A stretch of DNA of 64,000 nucleotides from RHKX01 sp963745755 (GCA_963745755.1 CAVUYP010000001.1:62001-126000), one strand, 5' to 3'. Shown: positions 10,311 through 21,180, counted from the first letter of the stretch. Program-made: numbers and translations. The notes: generated from the letters alone by a model not told the origin.

Positions 10311-10448
10311 AAGTTAAGAGACGGCCCTTGGAATCTGCATAGAAAGGGCCATGACGCGTATCGCTCCCCCTCGCCCGATATGAGGCGAGGGGACTGTCCT
10401 AGACAGCGGACGAAAGCTTGAACCTGCGGGGCCGCCGAGATGTAGATG

Positions 10449-11014
10449 ATGGCCACAACTGAAGCCTTGTTGACCGCTAGACGATTTCTGCGACTTCCCG
10501 ATCTGGGCAGCCTGCCGAATTGGTGCGAGGAAAGATTTTGATGATGAACATACCTGGCGCCAGGCATGGCAATGTACTGTGCAAATCGCATTCGCCTTGA
10601 TCGAGCTTCAACGAACAGCAACGACTTGGGCGCGTCTTGGCAACGACGCCGGCGTTGTGACCACGCGCAGAGCCCGACTCGGTTCGGGGTCCCGACGTGG
10701 CATTTTACAGCTTCCGACCGCTTGCCCATGGGCGAATTGCCAAGCGGCTATCCCGCTCTGCCGCCGGAACTCGTCTTCGAGGTGCTTTCGCCCAGCGATC
10801 GCTGGAGCGAACTGCAGCAGAAGGCCGTCGAGTACCTTGATGCCGGGGTAGTTGCGTTTGCATCGTCGATTCGGCGCAAGAAACGATCAGTGCTCTACTA
10901 TCCAGGATAGCCCGCCGGAAACGCTTGCGGGCGAAGACTTTGTTCGAAGTCGCCGACATCCTGCCCGGTTTTTCCGTCCCGATCCGGCGTTTTTTCGAGG
11001 ATACTGCGACGTGA
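10449..11014 (+). CDS. Uma2-family (DUF820) protein, frameshifted
   Basis: Reading across several shifts gives ATTEALLTA, PAELVRGKILMMNIPGARHG, DLGRVLGNDAGVVTTRSPDS, VRGPDVAFYSF, GELPSGYPALPPELVFEVLS, PSDRWSELQQKAVEYLDAG and LPGFSVPIRRFFED, in the correct order for a Uma2 protein of about 190 residues. The family has a PD-(D/E)XK restriction-endonuclease fold (the PDVAF and VFEVLSP strands hold the likely acidic residues) and is expanded in cyanobacteria and planctomycetes; its biological role is unknown. Five or more shifts lie between 10480 and 10930. Whether the gene is decayed or merely mis-sequenced cannot be decided. It runs towards the aminotransferase fusion on the opposite strand, 27 bases away. 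Confidence 0.7.
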
Positions 11015-11041
11015 GCCTGCGCGGCCCGGCAGTCGCCTCGG

Positions 11042-13629
11042 CTACGCGGCGTTGGCTTGGCGATCGCCGCCTTTGTGTTTACCGAGCGTGGTCTTCGCGA
11101 CGACGCCGTCGAACAGCCGCTGGGCGAATTCGCTTTCGTCGCAGATCGTCCGCATGGCCTCCAGGAAGGCGTTGATCTCATCGCGGCGGACGGTCAGCGG
11201 CGGTTGAATCCGCAGCACGCGAGGATTCGAACGCGTGACTTGCGTATAGATGCCGTAGTCGTTGAGCAACGTCTGCATGGCATACATGGCCGGCATGCCC
11301 GCGACGAGCTGATCGAAGTTCGACACCAGGTATGAGCTGAGGCCGCCGGAGTCGAGCAATTTCCAATGGGCGGCAATCGCCTCAGGCAGCGGGTTGAACT
11401 CCAGGCCGACCAACAGCCCTTCGCCGCGCACTTCGTGCAGCAGCCGGCTTCCTTGACACAGTTCTGCCAGCCCTTCTCGCAATTGCTGGCCGCGCAGCTC
11501 GGCATGTTCCGCCAGGCGTTCTTGCCGCAGCGTCTTGAGCGTCGCCAGGCCGGCGGCGCAAGCCAGGCTGCCGCCGCCGAACGTGCTGGTGTGCAACGTA
11601 CACGTAGAGCAGCGTGCCGTAGGCTTTGAGCCACAAGTCGCGTCGGGCGAGCATGGCGCCGATCGGCATCAGGCCGCCGCCCAACGACTTGGCCAGGGTC
11701 ATCAGGTCAGGTTCGACTTCCGCACGCTCGCAGGCAAATAACGTTCCGGTGCGTCCCAATCCGGTTTGCACTTCATCGGCGATCAAGAGCGTGCCGGCGG
11801 CCTCGCAAAGCCGCTTCGCTTCTCGCAGGTAGCCTGCCGGCGGCACGTACATGCCGCCTTCGGCCTGGATCGGTTCAACGATGAAAGCGGCGAAGCGGCG
11901 CGTGGCCAGCGCTCGCTCCAGGTCTTCCAGATCGCCGTAAAGCACCGATTGGCATTCGCCGAGCAACGGCCCGAACGGCCGTTGATAATTCTGATTGCCG
12001 GTCACGGACAACGCCGCCCAGCGATTTGCCGTGATAGGACCGCTCGCAATACAGCAACCCCGCGCGGCCGGTGGCGGCGCGGGCCAGCTTCAAGGCGGCC
12101 TCGACCGATTCCGTGCCGCTGTTGGCGAAGAACGCAATTTCCAGTCCGCCAGGCGCGAGAGAAATCAGCTCTTCGGCCAGCGCGGCAGCAAGCGGATTGA
12201 CCGACGATTGTGCGAAGCCGGGCGCCTGGTCCGTCAGCGCCCGCTGGACGGCGGCAGTCACCGCGGGGTGATTATGCCCCAGGTTCATGGCGCCGAAGCC
12301 GGCGACAAAGTCCAGATACTCCTTGCCGTCGGCATCCCACAGGCGCGTCCCTTCGCCGCGCACGAAGGTCTTGGCCACGCCGCTCTTCGCGGCCAACGCC
12401 ATCATCACCGGGTTGATATATCGGCCGTGAAGCGTGGCGGCTCGCGTGGCATGGTCGGCGATGCTTTCGCACGCGTCGGCCGCCTCTCGCACCGGAATGG
12501 CGCCATGGATGGTGCGGCCGCGCCGGCCGGCGATGACCTTGCGGAACTTGACGAGCGCCGAGTCCGCCAGCGGCAGTCCAAAGGAGATCAATCGCGAGAA
12601 ATCAAAACCGTGTAATTTAGCCCGGGCGCCGATCTCCTGCACGCCGTCGGTATCGAGCTGGCGGCCCAACGAAAAGGACTCGGCCCGTCCGTCGAGCGCC
12701 AGCACCATGGTCTCCGCCAGACAACTGGGGATCATCCCCTGATGAAACCAGAGATAACGCGAAGCCAGCGGCATGGTCTCGGGAATGCGCGTCAGGCCGC
12801 CGGACAAAATCAGCACGTCGTCGCGCAGTGCGCGACCGCCTTCCACGTCGGTCGGCACGGCAACGTCGATCACCACGCTGCCCGGCAAGAGCAGCTTCTG
12901 GTCAATACAATTGCCGGACGAGGTGGCTGACAACACGATGTTCGCCCGCGACAGGCGCAGCCGGCAGATCGGTCAGCAACTCGCAATCGAGCCGGTCCGC
13001 CAGTTGCACGGCCCTGCCCGAAGCCGTGCGCGCGACAAGCAGCAATTCGCCGCAAATCGGCGCCAGCAATTTGGCGGCGGCCGCGGCAATGCTGCCTGGC
13101 ACGCCGACGACGGCGACGGTTTCTCGCGACAAATCGAGATTCGCCTCGGCGCAAACGTGAATCAAGTTCTCCAACGCGGCGAAGACCGTCAGGCTGTTGC
13201 CGGTGGTCACGCACGCCGGCCCGCGCTCGGCCAGATGCGAGCCATGGCCCCCGACGACGCCCGTCATCGATCCCAATCCGACCAGTTCAGCGCCCCATTC
13301 GCAGGCCGCGTCGACGGCCTGTTCCATGTACGAGACGGCCAGGCCGGGGTCGTCGAGAATTTCGAACGCGTCGAGCGGAATCTCGTAAAACCGCCCTTCC
13401 GCGCGAGCCCGGTTCGCGAAACCAATCCTTTCAGCTCATCGGCGATCCGCACGGCCGGCGGGCAGGGTTCGCCCAGGCGGCGACTTCCCGCGGCCAGCAT
13501 CTGGTGCAGATGACCGCAAAAGCTCAGCAGATCGCCCGCTTGCTCGCGCTGCAGGCAGCCGTTGGGGTCAAGATTGAGTAATGTTTTGGTTTCTTCGCCC
13601 AGCGGATGCACCAAAAAGGCGAACCGCAT
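11042..13629 (-). CDS. Acyl-ACP-reductase-like domain fused to class III aminotransferase (frameshifted)
   Basis: This is one polypeptide of about 860 residues. The N-terminal 350 residues resemble the cyanobacterial long-chain acyl-ACP reductase. They begin RFAFLVHPLGEETKTLLNL. TTGNSLTVFAAL is followed by TVAVVGVPGSIAAAAAKLL (NADPH-binding region, near 13090-13130). VVIDVAVPTDVEGG comes next. IPSCLAETMVLALDGR, with its Cys codon at 12721-12723, sits where the reductase has its thioester-forming cysteine. The C-terminal part is a PLP class III aminotransferase: NLGHNHPAVTAAVQRAL, FFANSGTESVEAALKLAR, IADEVQTGLGRTGTLFACE, and the PLP lysine in TLAKSLGGGLMPIG (codon 11688-11690). Inferred joint activity is acyl thioester to aldehyde to primary amine. 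An in-frame ATG at 13707 is an alternative start. Shifts lie near 11600, 12010, 12930 and 13330-13430. Confidence 0.75.
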
Positions 13630-14304
13630 CGGCTCTCGGCGCAGTCGATCAGAAGAACGAACGTCGGACGTCGAAGATTTACGATCAGCACTATCCTGGA
13701 TAGCCATGTGACTCTCGAATTACCCGCGCACCCGGAACGTAGGAAATCAATTAACTGGCGGCTATCATCGACGGTTGCGCCAGGCAGACTTTGACGGTTA
13801 CGTAGAAGTAATGATTCACGAAGCCTTCATCGAGCCATCGCCTCGCAGACTCAAATTGCTAATGCTACAGACGAAAAACGCCCTCGCCGGCGCGCCCCGC
13901 CCCTCAGAAAGTGGTTGCGCGACGTCAGTCAGACGAGCGGAAGTCGTCTCTTATCCCCCCTCCTGAATTCGCCGGCAAACCTGGCGAATCAGATCGATCT
14001 GCGCGGCATAGAATACACAGGGACTTTAGCCGCCGGAAGGCGAGTTTTTCCAAGACCTTGCATATCGTCGACCGGGGCATTTCCGATCGGCGAGTCGGCT
14101 GCCTCAGCGCCTAGCCATCTGACTCGTTGAAACGCCCTGCCCCTACCACTCGCAAGCATCCCACACGCCCCAGTTTGCCCATGCTTGCGTCGCGAGCCTC
14201 GCAAGGTGATCGAAACGCTCACAAGGCACGCGAATCTGTGCGGCGTTCTGCCCTTTCAGCCTGATCGCTTCCGCGCGTACCAACGCTTACATCGGGTTCG
14301 CATG
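13630..14304. other. Non-coding stretch
   Basis: This lies between the start of the reductase-aminotransferase gene and the end of the first lipoprotein gene, both on the minus strand. Only short frames without family character are present. I see no clear repeat, terminator or RNA gene. The promoter of the fusion gene should lie near its right-hand start, but I cannot point to convincing hexamers. Confidence 0.4.
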
Positions 14305-14766
14305 CTACTTCAGGTCGAATGTGAAGTCATTCTCTCGGCCGTCCGTCACTTCGGCCGTCAAGCCTGAGGTTTCCGCACTTTTGTACTCTTCCGGCAGCTC
14401 ATTTTTGACGTTACCCGCTTCCGGCGGACCGCCGTGCTTTTCGAACCACTCTCTCGCCTCGTCCGCCGTCATTGGGTTCTCTACCTGGACCTTGGAAACG
14501 GCGACCTTGTATCTGCCGCACAAGGCGCCATCGCCGGGTTGCAACGTCGTCAATTGAAAGCGTCCGCTGGCGTCCGTACTTCCGCTGGCGGACCGCGCTT
14601 CGGGGACCTCGGGGGCGAACATGACATTGGCGCCTTCCACCGGTTGCCCCTGATAGGTGACGGTCCCGCTAACGGCAACCACCCCTTCGACTCCCGTCCC
14701 GCCGCCGCAACCAAGTGAAAAACCAACGCCTGTGAGCATCAGGACAAAAACGCAAGCCCGAACCAT
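14305..14766 (-). CDS. Carboxypeptidase-regulatory-like lipoprotein, copy A
   Basis: This is an intact 153-residue protein with a lipoprotein signal (VRACVFVLMLTGVGFSLGC, lipobox LGC) followed by Gly-rich linker and VAVSGTVTYQGQPVEGANVM, the start of a transthyretin-like beta-sandwich seen in many planctomycete surface proteins. ASGSTDASGRFQLTTLQPGD is the second half of that fold. The C-terminal tail (ENPMTADEAREWFEKHGG) matches copy B almost residue for residue. It follows the DUF1559 gene copy A by 36 bases and is likely co-transcribed. Function is unknown; the family is predicted to sit at the outer face of a membrane. Confidence 0.85.
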   Translation of the reverse strand: MVRACVFVLMLTGVGFSLGCGGGTGVEGVVAVSGTVTYQGQPVEGANVMFAPEVPEARSASGSTDASGRFQLTTLQPGDGALCGRYKVAVSKVQVENPMTADEAREWFEKHGGPPEAGNVKNELPEEYKSAETSGLTAEVTDGRENDFTFDLK

Positions 14767-14802
14767 GGTTGAAACTCCTCAATGGCAAAACGCGACGCAA
14801 GC

Positions 14803-15923
14803 TTAAAAGTTCGTACTGGCGGCTTCGCCGCCGCTTCTCGAGCCCAAATGCGCCCCACACGCCGTAACGCGAGGGACCGCTGATGACGGGCGAGAGAGCG
14901 AGGTTGCCCGTGTTGACGTTGTCGCCGATGAATGTCACAGAACCGTCAAGGAACAACACGTTCACGCCGCCGGGATGGTAGCTGGTCGCCGTGAACATGA
15001 CGGCGTTCCAGTCATCGGCGTACATGGCGCAGGAGGGGCTGTTCGGGGGCATGATGGTGCTGATTTCCGCATTGCGTCCTTGCCACCCATAGCTGAAACT
15101 GCCGGGCCCCCAATTCCCTGTGGACACCTTATAGCGGTTGCTGCCGCCCGCCGTGGCCATACAAGCGATAGGAGACGCGGTCGTCGGCGTGTTGTTGGCC
15201 GCGCTCGGCTGATTGATTGCTACGTCGGTCGTGATGGCGCCTTGCGTCGTAGCATCCGGGATTCCCCGTTCGCTCATGGCAACCGTTCGGCTCAGGCCGT
15301 CCGTGATAGCCGCAAAGCTGTCCATGCCGCTGTACCAGCTTGACCAGCTCGCATAAAGAACGCCCACTCTGAATGCGCCGCGAATCGTCGGTTCGCCCCA
15401 CCAACTCGCATAGTCGCCGCAACTGAGATGATAACTGCAACGACCGACTTGACCGCTTGCCGCGACGCCCGACTGGGGATCCGAGGGGCAAAGAAAGGCG
15501 GGAATTCTTGTCTGATACGGAACGTAATTCGCATTCCATGGATTGGCGCCCCAGGGACCGTATACAGTCCCGTTGTACGTTTCGACGCGATTTATCCTGT
15601 CATAGACGACTTGTTGCTCGATAAATGGCAGCGTCCTGACCAGGCCGTTCAGGTAGGCGTTGTTCGGGGTCAACGGCCCTGCCACTCGTGGCAAAAGCCT
15701 TTTGTTAATATCGTGATAGTTATGAATGGCCAGCCCCAACTGCTTCAGGTTGTTGTTACATTGCGTGCGTCGGGCTGCTTCGCGCGGCTTGCACAGCCGG
15801 CAGCAGCAGAGCGATTAAGATCCCGATGATGGCGATTACAACGAGCAACTCAATCAGCGTAAAGCCTCGCAAGGCGACAACGCGACGGTGCGCAGCCACG
15901 GGCGCGATAGGCCGACAATTCAT
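14803..15923 (-). CDS. DUF1559 prepilin-like protein, copy A (frameshifted)
   Basis: The start ATG at 15923 is preceded by GGGAG. Residues 16-40 (ALRGFTLIELLVVIAIIGIL) form a type IV prepilin leader with cleavage before Phe and the +5 Glu present. Then come LLPAVQAAR, NNNLKQLGLAIHNYHD, VGRCSYHLSCGDYASWWGEP and the DUF1559 C-terminal signature SYHPGGVNVLFLDGSVTFIG. Such proteins are massively expanded in planctomycetes and are thought to be secreted by a pseudopilus-like system; that role is not established. Shifts lie near 15785 and 14850; repairing the latter gives an end GSRSGGEAASTNF like copy B. It is paired with the lipoprotein downstream. Confidence 0.88.
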
Positions 15924-16243
15924 GAGTAAAGCTCCCTTATGACAAGAGAATCGGCTCTGCCGTTTTCAGCGCACGAAGCACACCTGCGCGCGTCAGCAAC
16001 GCCATCGATTCGCACTGCATACAGGACCAGAACGCCGCGCTCTTACAGCTCGCTTTAGCCGGACGGAGAGGCCCTAACGCGCCGCGATCCCGTTCACAGT
16101 CCATTCAAGTTTGCGTTGCGCCTATAGAGGCAAAGCTCAACATTGGAAATGGCGGACCCCCACGATCCGCCGAACGCATGAACGAAGAATTAGAAGCTCT
16201 CTTTCTCTACCGCACTCAGTCTAACAGCCATTAAATTAATGGC
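15924..16243 (-). promoter_or_regulatory. Promoter and structured leader of DUF1559 copy A
   Basis: On the minus strand the order is a TTGCCA / TAGACT promoter-like pair with a 16-base spacer, then a conserved TTCATGCGTT block, then a hairpin at 16151-16171 (stem GGCGGA/TCCGCC, loop containing GGGGG in transcript sense). A GC-rich stretch of about 225 bases then runs to the ATG. The same order, spacing and loop occur in front of copy B with a different stem sequence. A perfect 8-base inverted repeat around one base (GCCATTAA, 16227-16243) overlaps the promoter spacer and could be an operator. Confidence 0.5.
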
Positions 16244-16711
16244 AATGCTTTCTTTTTCTTAAGGACACCACGATCCATATGACAGGGGGGGCAGTGCAGC
16301 ACATGCTCGAGTGGCAGAAAGTGCGGCTGCGAAGAGAAAGTCACGAAGCAACCAGGCCGTTGTGCGCGAACGTACTCGCGTTCTTTATTGGCTGATAGGC
16401 AGAACCTGTTTCCATCCGGATTACAGGCGCAGCGCGTTCCGGAGTGGTAGGCGGCGCCAAGAGCATCAGAGTTCGCGCTGTCGAGTCATGTTTAATACTT
16501 ATTTCGACAATCACGAAATTGTTAATTTTCGCCTGTAACATACGGCTCCCGTCGAGATTGGACGCGAAACGAAGGATTGCGGGCGTTCGCCGGGCGGCCC
16601 CCTCGAAGCGGCGAAAGAGAGATACCGTTCCTGATACCCACTGCGCCGACGAACTGGGCGACTCAGGTGGATGGCCGCGTTGGTCTTCCCTGCGCGGGAA
16701 CGGCGTCAGCG

Positions 16712-16736
16712 GTGGGGCGGGCGAGGCCCGCCCCAC
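16712..16736. repeat. Perfect GC hairpin, terminator-like
   Basis: Eleven-base arms GTGGGGCGGGC and GCCCGCCCCAC flank a three-base GAG loop. It lies about 60 bases beyond the stop of lipoprotein copy B, so it may end that transcript, but there is no T-run. The rest of 16244-16797 shows nothing I can identify. Confidence 0.5.
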
Positions 16737-16797
16737 TACATCTACGGCTGCGACAGGTGCGACATACGGATGTCGCGTTCGCCGTGCTGCGCGGAAG

Positions 16798-17260
16798 TCA
16801 TTTCAGATCGAACGCGAAGTCGTTTGCTCCGCCGTCGGTCACTTCGGCCGTCAAGCCTGAGCTCTCGGCGTCCTTGTAGTCCTCCGGCAGTTCGTTCTTG
16901 ACGTTGCCCGGTTCGGGCGGCCCGCCGTTCTTCTCGAACCACTCTCTCGCCTCGTCGGCCGTCATCGGGTTCTCGACTTGGATCTTGGAAATCGCAACCT
17001 TGTAGGCCCCGCACAATGCGCCGTCGCCAGACTGCAAGGTCGTCAATTGAAAGCGACCGCTGGCATCCGTTCTTCCGCTGGCCGAGCGAGCTTCCGGGTT
17101 CTCCGGGGCGAACATCACGTTAGCGCCCCTCAACTGGCTTGCCCTGGTAGGTAACGGTTCCGGAAACCGCAACCACCCCCTCGACGCCCGGCTTGCGATT
17201 GCACCCGAGACACAGTCCCGCCCCGATAAGCATCAGGATGAACAGAAAACGACGCACCAT
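16798..17260 (-). CDS. Carboxypeptidase-regulatory-like lipoprotein, copy B (one frameshift)
   Basis: The gene starts at the ATG at 17260 with VRRFLFILMLIGAGLCLGC, a lipoprotein signal whose lipobox is LGC. The mature protein reads GVEGVVAVSGTVTYQGKPVE, then after a one-base shift near 17130 GANVMFAPENPEARSASGRT and onward to ENPMTADEAREWFEKNGGPP and a Lys C-terminus. It is a close paralogue of copy A (about 80 percent identical by eye in the mature part) and sits 36 bases behind DUF1559 copy B, the same spacing as in the other pair. The likely role is as a surface-exposed partner of the DUF1559 protein, inferred only from this repeated pairing. Confidence 0.85.
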
Positions 17261-17296
17261 AGGATGGACTCCTCAACAGCAGTAGGCCACACGCAC

Positions 17297-18420
17297 TTAG
17301 AAATTCTGACCGACGGCTTCGCCGCCGTTTCTCGAACCCAAGGCGCCCCACACGCCGTAACGCGAAGGGCCGTTGGCGGCGGGCGACAGGGCAAGGTTGC
17401 CCGTGTTGATGTTGTCGCCGATGAACGTCACGGAACCGTCCAGGAACAACACGTTCACGCCGCCGGGATGATAGCTGGTCGCCGTGAACATGACCGCGTT
17501 CCAGTCCTCGGCGTAAATGGAGCAAGAGGGACTGTTGGGCGGCATGATGGTGCTGATCTCCGCATTGCGTCCCTGCCAGCCGTAGCTGAAGCTGCCAGGG
17601 CCCCAATTCGCCGAGGGCACGTTATAGCGGTTACTACCGCCGGCCGTGGCCATACAGGCGATCGGGCTGGCCGCGGTCTCCGGGTAAGAAACCGCGGACG
17701 GCTGGTTAATGGCTACGTCGGTGGTGATCGTGCCCTGCGTCGTGGCGTCCGGGATTCCCCGCTCGCTCATGGCAACCGTTCGGCTCAGACCATCCGTGAT
17801 GCCCTCGAAGCCGTCCGCGCCGCTGTACCAACTCGACCAACTTGCGTAAAGAACTCCTACCTTGAAGGCGCCGCGGGCCGTCGGATCGCCCCACCATCCG
17901 GCATAGTCGCCGTTACTGAGATGGTAGCTGCAACGACCGACCTGCGCCGGCCTGCCGTAATTCCCGCCTGGGGATCGGACGGGCAAAGAAAGACCGGAAC
18001 CCGGGTCCGATAGGGAATGTAATTCGCATTCCATGGACTGGCGCCCCAGGGACCGTAGACAGTCCCGCTATAGGTCTCAACACGATTGATGTTGTCATAG
18101 ACGACTTGTTGCTCCACGAACGGCAGCGTCCTGATCATGCCGTTCAGATACGTGTTGTACGGTTCCAACGGCCCGGCCATTCGGGGCAACAGCTTCTTGT
18201 TGATGTCGTGGTAGTTGTGGATGGCCAATCCCAACTGCTTCAAGTTATTGTTGCATTGGGCGCACCTGGCCGCTTCACGCGCGGCCTGGACTGCAGGCAG
18301 CAACAAGGCAATCAGGATCCCGATGATGGCGATGACGACGAGCAACTCGACCAAGGTAAAGGCCTGCCGAGCAGAGACAGGCCGGCGCACAGCCACGCGC
18401 TGGAAAGAACGGCAACTCAT
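17297..18420 (-). CDS. DUF1559 prepilin-like protein, copy B (one frameshift)
   Basis: The ATG at 18420 begins SCRSFQRVAVRRPVSARQAF, running into the prepilin segment FTLVELLVVIAIIGILIALL. The body contains AREAARCAQCNNNLKQLGLA, GWWGDPTARGAFKVGVLYAS, TVAMSERGIPDATTQG, GSFSYGWQGRNAEISTIMPP and SYHPGGVNVLFLDGSVTFIG. It ends GSRNGGEAVGQNF. Length about 374 residues is normal for DUF1559. A single shift near 17955 splits it. It is near identical to copy A across the whole C-terminal half, while the signal region differs more, which suggests a recent duplication with divergence at the N-terminus or conversion of the body. Confidence 0.9.
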
Positions 18421-18750
18421 GAGCAAAACTCCCAGATGGCAGAAGGACCAGCCCGGCCGTCTTCGGGAGCATCAAGCGCGACCCTGAACGCAATGGACGC
18501 GTCGCCGCATGTACCATCAGGAGCCTCGAGCCCCGGCGGGACATTCCCGCGGGAACCAAGAGGCGCCTCACGTCATGGCCCCTGTCAACCGTCCGCTCAG
18601 GGTTGCGCCGCCTCTCAAAGCGGCAGAGCCACAGGCCAGAAAATGCGGACTCCCCCAGAGTCCGCAAAACGCATGAAGGAAACGCTACAGCCCTCGTTCT
18701 CTGCCAATCGCAGCTTACCAGGTTTGAGCTTAAATGCAATACTTTATTTT
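18421..18750 (-). promoter_or_regulatory. Promoter and structured leader of DUF1559 copy B
   Basis: On the minus strand a TTGCAT / TAAGCT promoter-like pair (16-base spacer) precedes an AGAGAACGAGGGCT stretch, TTCATGCGTT, and a hairpin at 18645-18665 with stem GCGGACT/AGTCCGC and a G-rich loop. About 225 bases of GC-rich leader follow before the ATG. Compared with copy A the hairpin position, flanks and GGGGG loop are kept while paired stem bases differ, so the structure rather than the letters appears conserved. Confidence 0.5.
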
Positions 18751-18975
18751 TATTAAATACACGTACACATGCCCTTATGTGGGGGTGTGTAGCCAATAAA
18801 CTCGCGAGTGCCTACGGTCCATGGAACCGACGGGGGCCAAGCATGCAACTGCCTCGACCTTAAGCGGATTTCGAGCCCTTGGTCGGCGTCGCCTGACCTG
18901 CCGAGATCCGGTCGAGACTGCAAACCAACTCGTTTGCTTTCGGTCGCGACATTGCCCGGAGCATCGAGTTCGGCC

Positions 18976-21180
18976 CTAGGGCGTTTTCGAGTCGCTCTGG
19001 GCGGCCGCCTCGAGACGATACTTCACGCCCAGTTCATGGAACAGGAAACTGTAGACGTCGACGCCTTCCTCAATGCGCATGCGCCAAGGAACTGCCGATC
19101 CCGTGTCCTGCTTCGGCATTGGTGCGAAGCAGCGTGACCGAATCGGGCGATGCCGCCTGCAACCGGGCGGTCATCTTTCTCGACTGCATCGGATCGACGC
19201 GGGGGTCGTTGGCGCCGGTCAAAAACAGCGTCGCCGGATACGCCACGCCGTCCTTGACGTGGTGATAGGGCGAGTAGGCGTACAACGCGCGAAACTGCGG
19301 CTCGTCACGCACCGTGCCGAACTCCGTGACGTTGAACGCCCCGTTGGGCGAAAGCTCGACGCGGAGCATGTCGTAGATGCCGACGTGAGAAACCACCGCC
19401 TGGCAGATCTTCGGGTGCTGCGTCATGGTGGCGCCCATCAGCAATCCGCCGTTGGAGCCGCCCAGAATCGCCAGATGATCGGGCGAAGTGTAACCGGCGT
19501 CGATCAAATGCTTCGCCGCCGCGTAAAAGTCGTCGAACACGTTTTGCTTTTTGGTCAGGTTGCCGGCCCGATGCCAGGCTTCGCCGAATTCGCCGCCGCC
19601 GCGGATGTTGGCCACGGCAAACACTCCGCCCTGCTCCAGCCAGAGCTGCCGGCTCGCGGAGAATCGCGGCGACACGCTGATCCCATATCCGCCGTAACCA
19701 TAAAGAATCGTCGGGTTGCTTCCGTCCAGCTTGAGTTCTTTGCGGCGGACAATGTTGACTGGCACGCGCGTGCCATCCTTCGAAACAGCCATATCTCGCA
19801 CCACCTCGCAGCCTTCGTATTTGGCGGGCGAGGTCTGAAACAAGGCCGTCTTCTCGGCTTTGCCGTCCGCAGCCGAGTAGCGATACCAGCGCGGGCGGAG
19901 AGATGAACGTCTGTGCCTGGAACAACACGTCGTCGCCGTCGGCGGAGAGCATTCCGCCCACGGACGCCAGCTCCGGCAGCGGCAGCGAGCCTTTCCGGCG
20001 CCCCTGGTGATCGAAGATGCGGACCTGGTTAGGGCCGCCGACCTGATCCAGCACATACAACAAACTGGGCGTGAGGACGAACGACGGCTGCAAGCCAAAA
20101 TGCGAAACGATCGTCACCTCGCTCTCCGGCACGATGCATTCCGCCTCCGCCAGCTTCAGCGACTCGAGCGGCAGTCGCAGCACCTTGCCGCGCGGCGCAT
20201 CGGCTCGCGAAATCAGATACAGCATCTTGTCGGGACCAATCGCGGCCTCGACCGCGCGGTCGTCGAAGCGCGTCACCTGGGTCCAACCCGCCTGATCATT
20301 GCGCGACATAGTGCGCGAACTCGCCGCCGTCACCCTTCTGCACGCTGGCCAGCGCCCAGCGGCCGTCGTGGCTCGTCTGCAACTCGATCTCGGCGATACG
20401 GGGAAAATCCTTGCCGATCTCATAGCGATCTTCCGCTTCCGCGTCGCCCAAGCGATGGAAATAGACCTGCATGTAGAAGTCGAGGTCCTCGGCCGGGCGC
20501 TCGCCTGCGCGCGGATAGCGGGTGTAGTAAAAACCCGCATCGCCGGCTGCCCACGCCAGGCTTCCGCCCGCGGTGCCGCCGTTGACGCGCGGAATGCGAT
20601 CCTCAACGCGCTCCTTTCCGTCTGTAGCCTGGTAGACGTGCACCGTGCCCGATTCGCTGCCCCCTTCCGAGAGCGACACGGCCGCCAGGCTGCCGTCGAG
20701 CGACGGCACAAACCAGTCGATGGACGTGTGCCCTTGGGGATCGAGAACGTTCGGGTCGACAACGACCCGTTCACTGGACGGGTCATCGGCGTCAGTCAAC
20801 CAGACAAGCAACGGCTGTTGCTTGGGCGGCTGCTGTTTGAGCGCGAACAGCCGCCCGCCGCGCCGCACGAGACTCCAGTACTGGCTGCTGGAATGGGTCT
20901 CCAACTCGGTCAGCCTGGCCCGGATTGCATCCACGTGCGGCAGTTTGTCGAGATACGCGCGGGCGTGGACGTTTTGAGCCGCCGACCAGGCCTGCACCTT
21001 CGGATCGTCCCAGTCCTCCAGCCAGCGGTAATCGTCGCGCACCTCGACGCCATGATAAACCTCGAGGACGGGCTTTTTCGCCGTCGAAGGCGAGGCGGCG
21101 CCTTCGTCAGCTCGCGCCGTCGGCGCCCACGCCAAACTAACGCTTGCCAAAGCGAGCAGCCAGAGTGCAAGGCGAGGCAT
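18976..21180 (-). CDS. Prolyl oligopeptidase (S9A), secreted, frameshifted
   Basis: This serine peptidase cleaves short proline-containing peptides. The start at 21180 gives a signal peptide PRLALWLLALASVSLAWAPT with ARA before the mature end. The N-terminal beta-propeller opens with VEVRDDYRWLEDWDDPKVQA. The catalytic domain holds LYGYGGYGISVSPRFSASRQ, GGVFAVANIRGGGEFGEAWH, the nucleophile in GGSNGGLLMGATM, the Asp in GANDPRVDPMQSRK and the His in NAEAGHGIGSS. The full triad is therefore present. The tail DVYSFLFHELGVKYRLEAAA is the standard end. About 730 residues fits the family plus signal. Shifts lie near 20300, 19900 and 19085. The stop at 18976-18978 is reached after the last shift. 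Confidence 0.92.

Noticed and set aside
14971..15343. Long open frames opposite the DUF1559 and peptidase genes
   Set aside because: They are Arg/Ala/Gly-rich mirror frames caused by high GC content and carry no family motifs; the minus-strand products are clearly the real ones.
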